A stretch of DNA of 38,824 nt. Source: Candidatus Omnitrophota bacterium. GTDB lineage: Bacteria; Omnitrophota; Gorgyraeia; Gygaellales; Profunditerraquicolaceae. The DNA lies in assembly GCA_018897555.1 (NCBI GenBank), contig JAHIKK010000099.1, positions 1 to 38,824 of the forward strand, in the 5' to 3' direction. A program made the position numbers and the translations under genes. This document shows, piece after piece, positions 25,592 through 32,661 of the stretch. The notes beneath the pieces are model-generated. The model searched no databases and had not been told where the DNA came from. It saw nothing but the letters and a program-made list of their open reading frames with translations. The first letter of the stretch is position 1, and each line of letters starts with the position of its first letter.

Positions 25592-26674
25592 ATGAATACT
25601 GAATTTAAAGATTTATACATAGGTGATTTGAAGATCCAGCTGCCGATTATTCAGGGTGGTATGGGTGTGCGCGTATCAAATTCATCCTTAGTTTCTGCGG
25701 TATCCAACGAAGGGGCCTTAGGTGTGATTGCGGCCGTGGGTTTGGGAGAGGAATTTGGAATTAAGGAGTTGGGTTACACACAACGTTCTTGCGCATCTTT
25801 TACGCAGAGTATCCGGCAGACCCGCCAGAAAACTAAAAATCCATTCGGCGTGAATATTATGTGTGTTTTAACTAACTATGAGGATCTGGTTAATGTCGCG
25901 CAGAATGAATCCGTAGATGTGATTATTTCCGGAGCGGGATTACCGCTGAAGCTGCCGGCTTTAATTAAAAATACCAAAACTAAATTAATCCCGATAGTTT
26001 CATCAGCGCGGGCAGCCAGTATTATTTGCAGCACTTGGCAAAGAAGATATAAGCGCCTTCCGGATGCTTTGATTGTGGAAGGGCCTTTGGCCGGAGGGCA
26101 TTTAGGGTATAGCCTTGCCGAGCTTGAGGATAAAGAAAACTGTTCTTTAGAGAATATTCTGGCGAAAGTTGTAAGCGTTGCGCAGGGGTTCCAAAATGGC
26201 TCAACCAAAATTCCGGTGATTGCTGCCGGCGGTATTTTTGACGGCAAAGATATTGCTAAATTTATACGCTTAGGCGCAAGCGGCGTGCAAATGGGTACGC
26301 GTTTTGTTTGTACCCATGAATGCGATGTTGCCCAGGAATATAAAGAAGCGTATCTGGCGGCTAAGCAGGAGGATATTGTTGTTATTCAAAGTCCGGTCGG
26401 GCTTCCGGGCAGAGTTATCCGCAATGAGTTTGTTAAGCGCATAATGCAGGGCGCGCGTATTGATTTTGATTGCCAGTATCATTGTTTGTATACCTGTGAT
26501 CCGAAGAAGGTAAACTATTGTATTGCCAAAGCGCTGCTGAATGCCTCTCGGGGGCAGATGGAAAAAGGTTTTGCGATGTGCGGAAGCAATGCCTATCGCA
26601 TCGAAAGAATAGTTTCGGTAAAAGAATTAATTTCTGAGTTGGTGGACCAAGCGCGAGCTAGTTTACGTACTTGA
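25592..26674 (+). CDS. Nitronate monooxygenase / NPD-like flavoprotein
   Basis: 360-residue FMN TIM barrel of the 2-nitropropane dioxygenase (PF03060) family, which includes nitronate monooxygenase and FabK enoyl-ACP reductases. Seen: IIQGGMGVRVS, GVNIMCVLTNY, the VEGPLAGGHLG segment with the family histidine, IPVIAAGGIFDG and the phosphate-binding LGASGVQMGTRFV. FabK and nitronate monooxygenase are not separable by eye. A ribosome site GAAGGG precedes the ATG. Several cysteines near the C-terminus (CQYHCLYTC) are unusual and could bind metal. The stop overlaps the next gene's TTG. Confidence 0.85.
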   Translation: MNTEFKDLYIGDLKIQLPIIQGGMGVRVSNSSLVSAVSNEGALGVIAAVGLGEEFGIKELGYTQRSCASFTQSIRQTRQKTKNPFGVNIMCVLTNYEDLVNVAQNESVDVIISGAGLPLKLPALIKNTKTKLIPIVSSARAASIICSTWQRRYKRLPDALIVEGPLAGGHLGYSLAELEDKENCSLENILAKVVSVAQGFQNGSTKIPVIAAGGIFDGKDIAKFIRLGASGVQMGTRFVCTHECDVAQEYKEAYLAAKQEDIVVIQSPVGLPGRVIRNEFVKRIMQGARIDFDCQYHCLYTCDPKKVNYCIAKALLNASRGQMEKGFAMCGSNAYRIERIVSVKELISELVDQARASLRT

Positions 26675-27144
26675 AATTTAAATTTAAAAAAATCCTCGTT
26701 AAGCTTCTCCGGCAGAATAACAGCCCGCAGGAGATTGCCTTAGGTGCCGGGATCGGGGCGTTTATATCTGTGCTTCCGGTTTACGGCCTGCATACCGTTT
26801 TAGTGGTCCTGGCGGCAATTATCGTGAGGCCGGCGAATAAAATAGCTATTTTTCTAGGCACTAATCTTTCCCTTCCTCCGACCATCCCTTTTATCACCTG
26901 GGCCGCTTACGAGATTGGCAGGTACATCTTAAAAAAAGGCCTGCCGCCTTTAGGTTGGGGATTTTTTAAAAATTTGACTTTTCAGAAAATAACCAGTTTT
27001 TATCAGCCTTTATTTTTAGGTAGTTTGATCCTGGGCGTTGTTTGCGCCATAGTCGTTTATGGCCTTACTTTTTTTGTAGTTAAGAAGATAAAAGAGAGAA
27101 AGAGTTATGCCCGAGGAAGTAAAAATAAGGAAATTCGAAGTTAA
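26671..27144 (+). CDS. DUF2062 membrane protein
   Basis: 157 residues, starting with TTG that overlaps the upstream TGA (TTGA). DUF2062 signature: SPQEIALGAGIGAFISVLPV, then GLHT, and NLSLPPTIPFITWAAYEIG. Three or so helices (about 22-60, 65-85 and 110-135) and a basic tail. Proteins of this family are small inner-membrane proteins of unknown function, often near lipid or glycosyl-transfer genes. The 3' end overlaps the following acetyltransferase gene by 38 bp in another frame. Confidence 0.82.
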   Translation: MKFKFKKILVKLLRQNNSPQEIALGAGIGAFISVLPVYGLHTVLVVLAAIIVRPANKIAIFLGTNLSLPPTIPFITWAAYEIGRYILKKGLPPLGWGFFKNLTFQKITSFYQPLFLGSLILGVVCAIVVYGLTFFVVKKIKERKSYARGSKNKEIRS

Positions 27145-27754
27145 AGATAGAGCCGCGGTCAGGCAAATTGCCTATGATACCGCGTTAATGGGGAAGCCTG
27201 CCGGATTATTTTTTCAAGGCCAGGAAACGATCAGTGACGCCTTCAGCCTGTATTTTACGGATTATGAACCAGGTTCCTGTTTTGTAGCAGAAATTAACGA
27301 TTCCATTGTAGGTTATCTTAGCGGCGCAAAAAAGAAGGTTGCGGCCGAAGCAATATTTAACGGCCGGATTGCCTTGCCCTTATTGCTTAAGGCTTTAAAA
27401 AGCGGGATTTTTTTAAGCATAAAAAACATCCGTTTTATTTTTAGCTGTCTAATTGATCTGTTTAAGAATGGAGTTCATACTCCGGATTTTAAGCAAACCT
27501 ATCCGGCTACTTTTCATCTGAATATTAAAGACGGTTTCCGGGGGCAAAAGATCGGCGCCCGGTTAATCCATGCCTATTTAGATTATCTTAAAATAGAAAA
27601 GATCCCCGGAGTGCATTTAGCCACGATGTCTGAGCAGGCGGCTAATTTCTTTTTGTCTTTGGGATTTCAACAATTATATAAAGGAAAACGCTCTTACTTT
27701 AGGCATATTTTACACCGGGATGTCCCGCTTTATATTTTTGGTAAACGATTATAG
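27107..27754 (+). CDS. GNAT-family N-acetyltransferase
   Basis: 215 residues. GNAT fold with the acetyl-CoA pyrophosphate loop RGQKIGARL near residue 145 (Q/R-x-x-G-x-G/A) preceded by FHLNIKDGF. It starts with EVKIRKFEVKDRAAVRQIA, typical of GNAT strand and helix 1. A hydrophobic insertion (about 75-110) is longer than in typical GNATs. The substrate is not predictable. It overlaps the DUF2062 gene by 38 bp and is followed by a strong terminator hairpin at 27769. Confidence 0.85.
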   Translation: MPEEVKIRKFEVKDRAAVRQIAYDTALMGKPAGLFFQGQETISDAFSLYFTDYEPGSCFVAEINDSIVGYLSGAKKKVAAEAIFNGRIALPLLLKALKSGIFLSIKNIRFIFSCLIDLFKNGVHTPDFKQTYPATFHLNIKDGFRGQKIGARLIHAYLDYLKIEKIPGVHLATMSEQAANFFLSLGFQQLYKGKRSYFRHILHRDVPLYIFGKRL

Positions 27755-27768
27755 AAAATAAGAAATCG

Positions 27769-27835
27769 AGGGGCCGTTTCTATTTTTTACTCGTTATTTT
27801 CGTTTATAAAAGATAGAAACGGCCCCTTGTTTTTA
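27769..27835 (+). terminator. Rho-independent terminator after the GNAT gene, abutting pabB
   Basis: AGGGGCCGTTTCTAT at 27769-27783 pairs perfectly with 27813-27827 (15 bp), with a 29-nt AT-rich loop and TTGTTTTT directly behind. It ends only about 6 bp before the pabB ATG, so either pabB is read through it or the hairpin is part of the pabB leader. I see no promoter between the hairpin and pabB. Confidence 0.8.
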
Positions 27836-27840
27836 AGGCC

Positions 27841-28950
27841 ATGAAAGTCTTAACTCAATTCGAAAGAAAGCCTCTTTTATTTGCCGATCCGGAATTTATC
27901 ATTTCTTGTACGGATCCGGCTTTATTTAAATCCAGTTTCAAGGAGATGGAGGCGGCGCTTAGCCAGGGTTATTATTTAGCCGGGTTTTTATCTTATGAAG
28001 CAGGGTATTATTTTGAAGAAAAATTATATCAGGATAAACAGTATGATTTTCCGCTTATTTATTTAGGCGCGTATAAGCATCTCCGCAAGGATAAAATTAT
28101 TCAAACCTCCCCGGGCTATCGCCTGGAAAACCTGCGATTAAATATTACTCCGGAACAATATTCCTTAAATATAAATACAATTCGTGATTATATTGCCAAA
28201 GGGGATGTCTATCAGATTACCTATTGCCTTAAGCTGCTTTTTGATTTTTACGGCGATCCGCTAGCCCTGTATTACCAGCTTTTAAGGGAGCAGCCGGTGC
28301 CCTATCCTGCTTATATTCAAACCGATGAATTCCAGGTTCTTTCCCTGTCTCCGGAGCTGTTCATTAAGAAAAATTCCTCGCATCTGGTAACTAAGCCGAT
28401 GAAAGGCACTTGGCCGCGGGGTAATAGCATCTTCTCGGATTTCATCGCGCCGCTGCGCCTTAAGTATGACCGTAAGAATAGGGCGGAAAATGTAATGATT
28501 GCCGACCTTTTGAGAAATGATTTAGGAAGGCTGGGAGCCAATATTAAGGCGCCCACCCTTTTTGAAGTAGCCAGATATAAAACTCTCTGCCAGATGACTT
28601 CTACGGTCACGGCTAAGGTTAAGGAGGATATTTCGATTTATAAGCTTTTTTCTGCGATTTTTCCTTCCGGATCGGTTACCGGAGCTCCGAAGATCCGCGC
28701 CATGGGAATAATTAACGAACTGGAGAAAGACCAGCGTAAGATCTATACCGGAGCGATCGGCTTCATTACTCCGGATAAAGACATGTTTTTTAATATACCG
28801 ATTCGCACGCTTTTAATTAAAGGAAAGTCCGCAGAGATGGGGATTGGCGGGGGGATAGTTTGGGATTCGACTCCAGCCGGCGAGTGGAATGAGGGGTTGC
28901 TTAAGGCCAAGTTTCTTACAGATCTTGCCAAGATGCCTTTTTCTTCATGA
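27841..28950 (+). CDS. pabB: Aminodeoxychorismate synthase component I
   Basis: 369 residues, chorismate-binding enzyme that makes 4-amino-4-deoxychorismate for folate synthesis, with glutamine-derived ammonia from PabA. Seen: FLSYEAGYYF near the N-terminus, GDVYQITYCLKL, KPMKGTWPRG, ENVMIADLLRNDLGR, FPSGSVTGAPKIRAM, TGAIGFITP and IGGGIVWDS. The KPMKGT form (rather than the PIAGT of TrpE) favours PabB. The N-terminal segment before GFLSYEAG is needed by the family, so ATG 27841 is retained although it lies right behind a terminator and has only a weak AAGG site. No pabA or pabC in the window; the C-terminal lyase fusion seen in some homologues is absent. Confidence 0.9.
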   Translation: MKVLTQFERKPLLFADPEFIISCTDPALFKSSFKEMEAALSQGYYLAGFLSYEAGYYFEEKLYQDKQYDFPLIYLGAYKHLRKDKIIQTSPGYRLENLRLNITPEQYSLNINTIRDYIAKGDVYQITYCLKLLFDFYGDPLALYYQLLREQPVPYPAYIQTDEFQVLSLSPELFIKKNSSHLVTKPMKGTWPRGNSIFSDFIAPLRLKYDRKNRAENVMIADLLRNDLGRLGANIKAPTLFEVARYKTLCQMTSTVTAKVKEDISIYKLFSAIFPSGSVTGAPKIRAMGIINELEKDQRKIYTGAIGFITPDKDMFFNIPIRTLLIKGKSAEMGIGGGIVWDSTPAGEWNEGLLKAKFLTDLAKMPFSS

Positions 28951-28970
28951 ATAGCACCCTATTATAATGG

Positions 28971-28998
28971 TTGACAAAGCGAATTAAAGAGGTATAAT
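28971..28998 (+). promoter_or_regulatory. Strong sigma-70-type promoter before the helicase leader
   Basis: TTGACA at 28971-28976 and TATAAT at 28993-28998 with a 16-bp spacer: both hexamers are consensus. Predicted transcript start is about 29005. It drives the leader hairpin at 29024 and, with readthrough, the zinc-ribbon mini-gene and the DEAD-box helicase. Confidence 0.75.
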
Positions 28999-29023
28999 AT
29001 AATAAAGTTTAGATGATTTTCTG

Positions 29024-29065
29024 CCGCCAAGGACCACAACTAACCTTTGCGGTTTTTTTGTTTTT
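29024..29065 (+). terminator. Leader terminator / candidate attenuator upstream of the helicase operon
   Basis: CCGCCAAGG (29024-29032) pairs with CCTTTGCGG (29044-29052) with one internal mismatch, an 11-nt loop, then seven Ts, G and five Ts (29053-29065). It lies only about 20 nt behind the predicted transcript start, with no gene before it. It would yield a ~60-nt RNA unless read through. A second set of hairpins follows: CTGAC/GTCAG at 29078-29092 inside GCCTG/CAGGC. CTGCCGC at 29021-29027 is also the exact complement of GCGGCAG at 29097-29103, an alternative fold of the full-length leader. Confidence 0.6.
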
Positions 29066-29122
29066 AGCCTGTTTACTCTGACTTTTCGTCAGTTAAGCGG
29101 CAGGCAGTCAGGGAGGTGTAAG

Positions 29123-29275
29123 ATCAAAAAAGTAAAAACTTCACTTAAAGGAAGAAAATGCAAATATCCGCATTGTAAGCATGTTTTAAGTATCTATAAT
29201 CATGAGTTATATTGCCATGTCCATCTTGGTTTATTAGCTTATGATGATAAATCTAAGGCGATGAAAGCAGCATGA
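29123..29275 (+). CDS. 50-residue zinc-ribbon protein with apparent ATC start
   Basis: Reading frame of 50 codons. The product is basic at the N-terminus and carries CKYPHCKHVLSIYNHELYCH followed by VH: cysteines 13, 18, 31 and histidine 34, a compact zinc-ribbon pattern with the LSxYN segment known from small nucleic-acid-related zinc ribbons. There is no ATG, GTG or TTG in frame upstream of the zinc motif. The only codon correctly spaced from the excellent GGGAGGTG site (29111-29118) is ATC at 29123. The stop TGA overlaps the helicase ATG (ATGA), so the two are translationally coupled, which supports the frame being real. An ATC start is rare; a sequencing error is the alternative. Probable RNA- or ribosome-related partner of the helicase (inference). 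Confidence 0.6.
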   Translation: MKKVKTSLKGRKCKYPHCKHVLSIYNHELYCHVHLGLLAYDDKSKAMKAA

Positions 29276-30555
29276 CGAATAAACCGGTAATCACAAATAA
29301 TATTGCACCGGTAACGCAGAATTTTTATGGTTTGGGTATTGCTCCGAAGATTCTGGATATTTTAGAGCGGATGAAGTTTAAAGTTCCCACGCCTATTCAG
29401 CTGAAGGCGATTCCTCTGGCTTTGGAAGGAAAAGATATCGTGGGTATTGCTCAGACCGGAACCGGTAAAACGCATTCCTTTGCTATTCCTATGGTTCAGC
29501 GCCTGGTGCAGAAAAAAGGTATCGGGTTAGTACTTGCTCCTACACGAGAATTGGCGATTCAGATTGATGAAGCTTTTGGGGAAATCGCGCGTGCTTTTGG
29601 CATGCGCACTGCCTGTTTGATTGGCGGGGCGCCGATGCCGCCTCAGGTGCAGGCTTTGCGCCGGGATCCCCAAATCGTGATTGCCACACCCGGAAGATTG
29701 ATTGATCATATGTCGCAGTGGAACTTTCTGCCGGATAGCGTAGTTATGCTTGTTCTGGATGAAGCAGACCGTATGTTGGATATGGGGTTTGCTCCGCAAA
29801 TCGATAAAATTTTACGTTTCCTGCCTCGGGATAGACAAACCATGCTTTTTTCAGCTACCATGCCCAAAGAAATAATGAATATCGCCACTAAGCATATGAA
29901 ATTACCTTTAAGCGTGGAGATTGCTCCTTCAGGCACTACCGCTGAACTGGTTACTCAGGAATTATTTATTGTTAAAAAAGAAGCTAAAACGCAGTTACTT
30001 AAAAAACTCCTGGGCCAATACCACGGTTCAGTATTATTATTTTCACGCACTAAACATAATGCCAAAAAAATTGTCCGGTCAATCAGAGATATGGGGCATT
30101 CCGCCTCCGAAATACATTCTAACCGTTCTCTTGCCCAGCGCCGGGATGCCTTAGAAGGTTTTAAGGCCGGCAAATATCGGGTATTGGTAGCTACGGATAT
30201 TGCCTCCCGCGGTATTGATGTTACCGGAATTGAGCTGGTGCTTAATTATGATTTGCCGGAGGATGCGGAAAATTATGTGCACCGCATCGGCCGTACTGCC
30301 CGCGCCGGGCATAAGGGGCATGCGATTTCTTTTGCTACTCCGGATCAGGGCCATGATGTGCGGGATATTGAAAAACTTATTAAAGCCACTTTGCCGGTTT
30401 CCAAACATGCGGAGCTTACTCTGGATAAATTCGGTGAAGCCAGTCATCAATCTGGCCGGCCTTCGGCTCGTCAGTCTAATCGCGGACAGCCTAGTAGGCA
30501 TGGCGGCCAGGCTAAAAAACCTTTTAAATATCCCAAACCCAAGTTTTATCGCTAG
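29272..30555 (+). CDS. DEAD-box RNA helicase, RhlE-like
   Basis: 427 residues. Q motif (KVPTPIQ at 37-43), motif I AQTGTGKT at 60-67, Ia PTRELAIQ, Ib TPGRLIDH, II DEAD at 163-166, III SAT at 194-196, then the second RecA domain with ATDIASRGIDV and HRIGRTARAGH. The C-terminal tail (about 375-427) is rich in R, G, S, Q and K, as in RhlE-type proteins that bind structured RNA. Likely roles are cold adaptation, ribosome assembly or RNA decay. It is coupled (ATGA) to the zinc-ribbon mini-gene and sits behind a long structured leader with a terminator, so expression is probably controlled post-initiation. Followed by palindromic repeat copy 3. Confidence 0.93.
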   Translation: MTNKPVITNNIAPVTQNFYGLGIAPKILDILERMKFKVPTPIQLKAIPLALEGKDIVGIAQTGTGKTHSFAIPMVQRLVQKKGIGLVLAPTRELAIQIDEAFGEIARAFGMRTACLIGGAPMPPQVQALRRDPQIVIATPGRLIDHMSQWNFLPDSVVMLVLDEADRMLDMGFAPQIDKILRFLPRDRQTMLFSATMPKEIMNIATKHMKLPLSVEIAPSGTTAELVTQELFIVKKEAKTQLLKKLLGQYHGSVLLFSRTKHNAKKIVRSIRDMGHSASEIHSNRSLAQRRDALEGFKAGKYRVLVATDIASRGIDVTGIELVLNYDLPEDAENYVHRIGRTARAGHKGHAISFATPDQGHDVRDIEKLIKATLPVSKHAELTLDKFGEASHQSGRPSARQSNRGQPSRHGGQAKKPFKYPKPKFYR

Positions 30556-30570
30556 TAAATACAAAAAAGC

Positions 30571-30646
30571 CTCTGCTGCTTATTAACAGTAGTAGGGTGG
30601 GTTTAAACCCACCCTACTGAAAGTCAGCAGAGTTTAATATAATGTC
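30571..30646. repeat. Palindromic intergenic repeat, copy 3 with extended flanks
   Basis: The core palindrome is 30591-30618. Outer arms CTCTGCTG (30571-30578) and CAGCAGAG (30625-30632) extend the hairpin. The block 30620-30646 is an exact reversed copy of 4971-4997 beside copy 2, showing that the repeat unit spans at least 70 bp and occurs in both orientations. It lies 16 bp after the helicase stop. Confidence 0.88.
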
Positions 30647-30661
30647 TTTTGAAGTTATCCC

Positions 30662-30689
30662 TTGTTTTTTTATCCTTCCGTTTTATAAT
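30662..30689 (+). promoter_or_regulatory. Putative promoter of the MFS gene giving a leaderless transcript
   Basis: TATAAT at 30684-30689 with a weak -35 (TTGTTT, 30662-30667, 16-bp spacer). The MFS ATG at 30698 begins only 8 bases after the -10 box, so the mRNA would have almost no leader. No ribosome site is visible before this ATG, which fits leaderless translation. Moderate support only. Confidence 0.4.
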
Positions 30690-30697
30690 AACTCATA

Positions 30698-31909
30698 ATG
30701 AATAATCACAAAAAATCCGCATTTAAACTAATTCTACTTTTTGGGTTAGTCAGCCTTTTCGGAGACATGGTCTATGAAGGGGCCCGTTCCGTTAACGGCC
30801 CGTATCTTAAGACGCTGGGTGCTAATGCGGCAATCGTGGGCCTGGTTGCCGGTTTAGCCGAGTTCTTAGGCTATGCCGTGCGTTTGGCTGCGGGATATTT
30901 TGCGGATAAGACCAAGGCTTATTGGCTGTTTACTTTTTTAGGTTACGGTTTACTGATCAGCGTGCCTCTGCTTGCGCTTACCGGTATCTGGCAGGTGGCG
31001 GTTGTTTTTATTATTATCGAAAGATTAGGTAAAGCTTTACGCAGCCCGGCTAAAGATACCATCCTTTCGCAGGCCACTAAACAAGTAGGCACGGGAATTG
31101 GTTTTGCCATCGCGGAAGTGCTGGATCAGATTGGCGCAATTAGCGGCCCGCTAATTTTTTCCATACTTTTTGTAATTATCGGCAAAGGGGACAGGTCCCT
31201 GGCAGATTATCAGCAGGGTTACTTTTTGTTGTGGATTCCTTTAGCGCTGGTTTTGGTTTGCATTTTCTTTGCGCATCGGGCTGTTCCTCATCCCGAAGTT
31301 TTAGAGGTTTCAGCAACTAACCCGCCGGAATCAGATAAATTAAGCAGAGTTTTTTGGATGTATACGGTTTTTACTTTTGTGACCACCCTGGGTTTTGCTA
31401 ATTTTGCGCTGATTGGTTTTCACCTTAAAGCCAGGCATGTATTGAGCGATGCGCAGATTCCTTTATTTTACGCTATTGCCATGGGAGTGGATGCCGTAGC
31501 GGCAGTGGCCATTGGTAAAACCTACGATATTTTTAAGGCCAAGCGCAGTAATGCGCAGGCGGGTTTAATTACTCTGATCGCCATTCCTGCTTTTTCACTA
31601 TTCATACCAGGATTAGTTTTTTCCACAAAATTATCATTGGTGCTAGCCGGAGTAATTATTTGGGGTATCGTTATGGGTTGCCATGAAACAGTGATGAAGT
31701 CGGCGATTGCCGATCTGACGCCTTTGGCCAAGAGGGGGACAGGCTACGGAATATTTAATGCCGCTTACGGCCTGGCAATTTTTATCGGCAGCGCGCTTAC
31801 CGGATTACTCTATGAATATTCAATAACTGCGGTTATCGCCATCAGTATTTTTATTGAAATCGCGGCTCTTCCGGTATTTTTTATCATGCGTAAGGAGGCT
31901 CTAAAATAA
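30698..31909 (+). CDS. Major facilitator superfamily transporter
   Basis: 403 residues with about 12 hydrophobic helices and the MFS loop features between helices 2 and 3 (GYFADKTKAYW) and 8 and 9 (GKTYDIFKAKRSN). It shows RLGKALRSPAKDTILSQATK in the first half and ADLTPLAKRGTGYGIFNAAY in the second, a pattern of an MFS subgroup found in many anaerobes. The substrate cannot be inferred. The stop overlaps the next ATG by one base (TAATG), linking it to a CbiM-like metal-uptake protein. No ribosome site is seen upstream; see the promoter entry. Confidence 0.85.
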   Translation: MNNHKKSAFKLILLFGLVSLFGDMVYEGARSVNGPYLKTLGANAAIVGLVAGLAEFLGYAVRLAAGYFADKTKAYWLFTFLGYGLLISVPLLALTGIWQVAVVFIIIERLGKALRSPAKDTILSQATKQVGTGIGFAIAEVLDQIGAISGPLIFSILFVIIGKGDRSLADYQQGYFLLWIPLALVLVCIFFAHRAVPHPEVLEVSATNPPESDKLSRVFWMYTVFTFVTTLGFANFALIGFHLKARHVLSDAQIPLFYAIAMGVDAVAAVAIGKTYDIFKAKRSNAQAGLITLIAIPAFSLFIPGLVFSTKLSLVLAGVIIWGIVMGCHETVMKSAIADLTPLAKRGTGYGIFNAAYGLAIFIGSALTGLLYEYSITAVIAISIFIEIAALPVFFIMRKEALK

Positions 31910-32595
31910 TGCATATACCTGATGGATATTTAGGCCCGGTGACCTGCGGTTTTTTTTATGCAGTCATGTTGGCAATCTGGACAATCGCCTCAAAAATTGT
32001 TAAGAAAACTTTAAAGGTAAAACAGGTGCCGATGCTGGCCATCGGCGCGGCGTTTAGTTTTGTAATTATGATGTTTAATCTGCCTATACCGGGCGGAACA
32101 ACCGCTCATGCGGTAGGGGGAGTCCTGGTGGCTATATTATTGGGGCCCTGGGCTGCTTGTATTGCCATCACCGTGGCGCTGGTTATTCTGGCATTATTAT
32201 TTGGCGATGGGGGTATTACTACTCTTGGTGCTAATTGTTTTAATATGGCTTTTATTTTACCGTTTACGGGGTATTATCTTTATAGAGCAATTAGTTATAA
32301 AGCTCCTCTAAATTCCAAGAGAAGAGTTATTGCCGCCGGACTCGCCGGCTACTTTGCTTTAACGCTGGCAGCTTTATTTACAGGAATTGAACTCGGAGTA
32401 CAGCCGTTGTTGCATCCGTTATCCAGCGGCCGGGCTTTTTATTTCCCCTATGGATTAAAAGTGTCTTTGCCGGTAATGTTGGGAGGTCATCTTTTGGCTA
32501 TCGGCTGGCTGGAAGCGATAATTACCGGTTTGGTAATAAAATATTTACAAAAATATTCTCCGAAACTTTTCGCAGAGAGTAGGGTAAATTTTTAA
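31909..32595 (+). CDS. CbiM/NikM-like substrate-specific component (cobalt/nickel)
   Basis: 228 residues, six or so helices. It begins MHIPDG, where the processed N-terminal Met1 and His2 of CbiM/NikM bind the metal, and has the second histidine at 67 (GGTTAHAVGG). These are the known Co2+/Ni2+ ligands of the energy-coupling-factor transporters. The usual partners (CbiN or NikN, the CbiQ transmembrane protein and CbiO ATPase) are not next to it. It is instead coupled to an MFS gene through a one-base overlap. Either the energy module is elsewhere or it works differently here. Confidence 0.82.
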   Translation: MHIPDGYLGPVTCGFFYAVMLAIWTIASKIVKKTLKVKQVPMLAIGAAFSFVIMMFNLPIPGGTTAHAVGGVLVAILLGPWAACIAITVALVILALLFGDGGITTLGANCFNMAFILPFTGYYLYRAISYKAPLNSKRRVIAAGLAGYFALTLAALFTGIELGVQPLLHPLSSGRAFYFPYGLKVSLPVMLGGHLLAIGWLEAIITGLVIKYLQKYSPKLFAESRVNF

Positions 32596-32612
32596 GCAAA
32601 AAATAAAATTTG

Positions 32613-32621
32613 TGATATAAT
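32613..32621 (+). promoter_or_regulatory. Extended -10 promoter of the glycine cleavage operon
   Basis: TGATATAAT is an extended -10 (TG-n-TATAAT); a -35 is poor (TTAAGC region). A transcript starting near 32628 would have a leader of about 34 nt before the gcvT GTG at 32662. That is too short for a glycine riboswitch, and none of its aptamer features are seen. Confidence 0.45.
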
Positions 32622-32661
32622 CTTTGAAATTACCTAAAAAAGATAATCAGAAAATATAACC

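Noticed and set aside
29021-29103. Classical antiterminator pairing CTGCCGC with GCGGCAG
   Set aside because: The second strand is transcribed after the terminator T-run, so it cannot prevent termination co-transcriptionally. It is kept only as an alternative fold of the read-through leader.
32596-32661. Glycine riboswitch ahead of gcvT
   Set aside because: The 66-bp gap is too short for the aptamer and lacks its conserved sequences.
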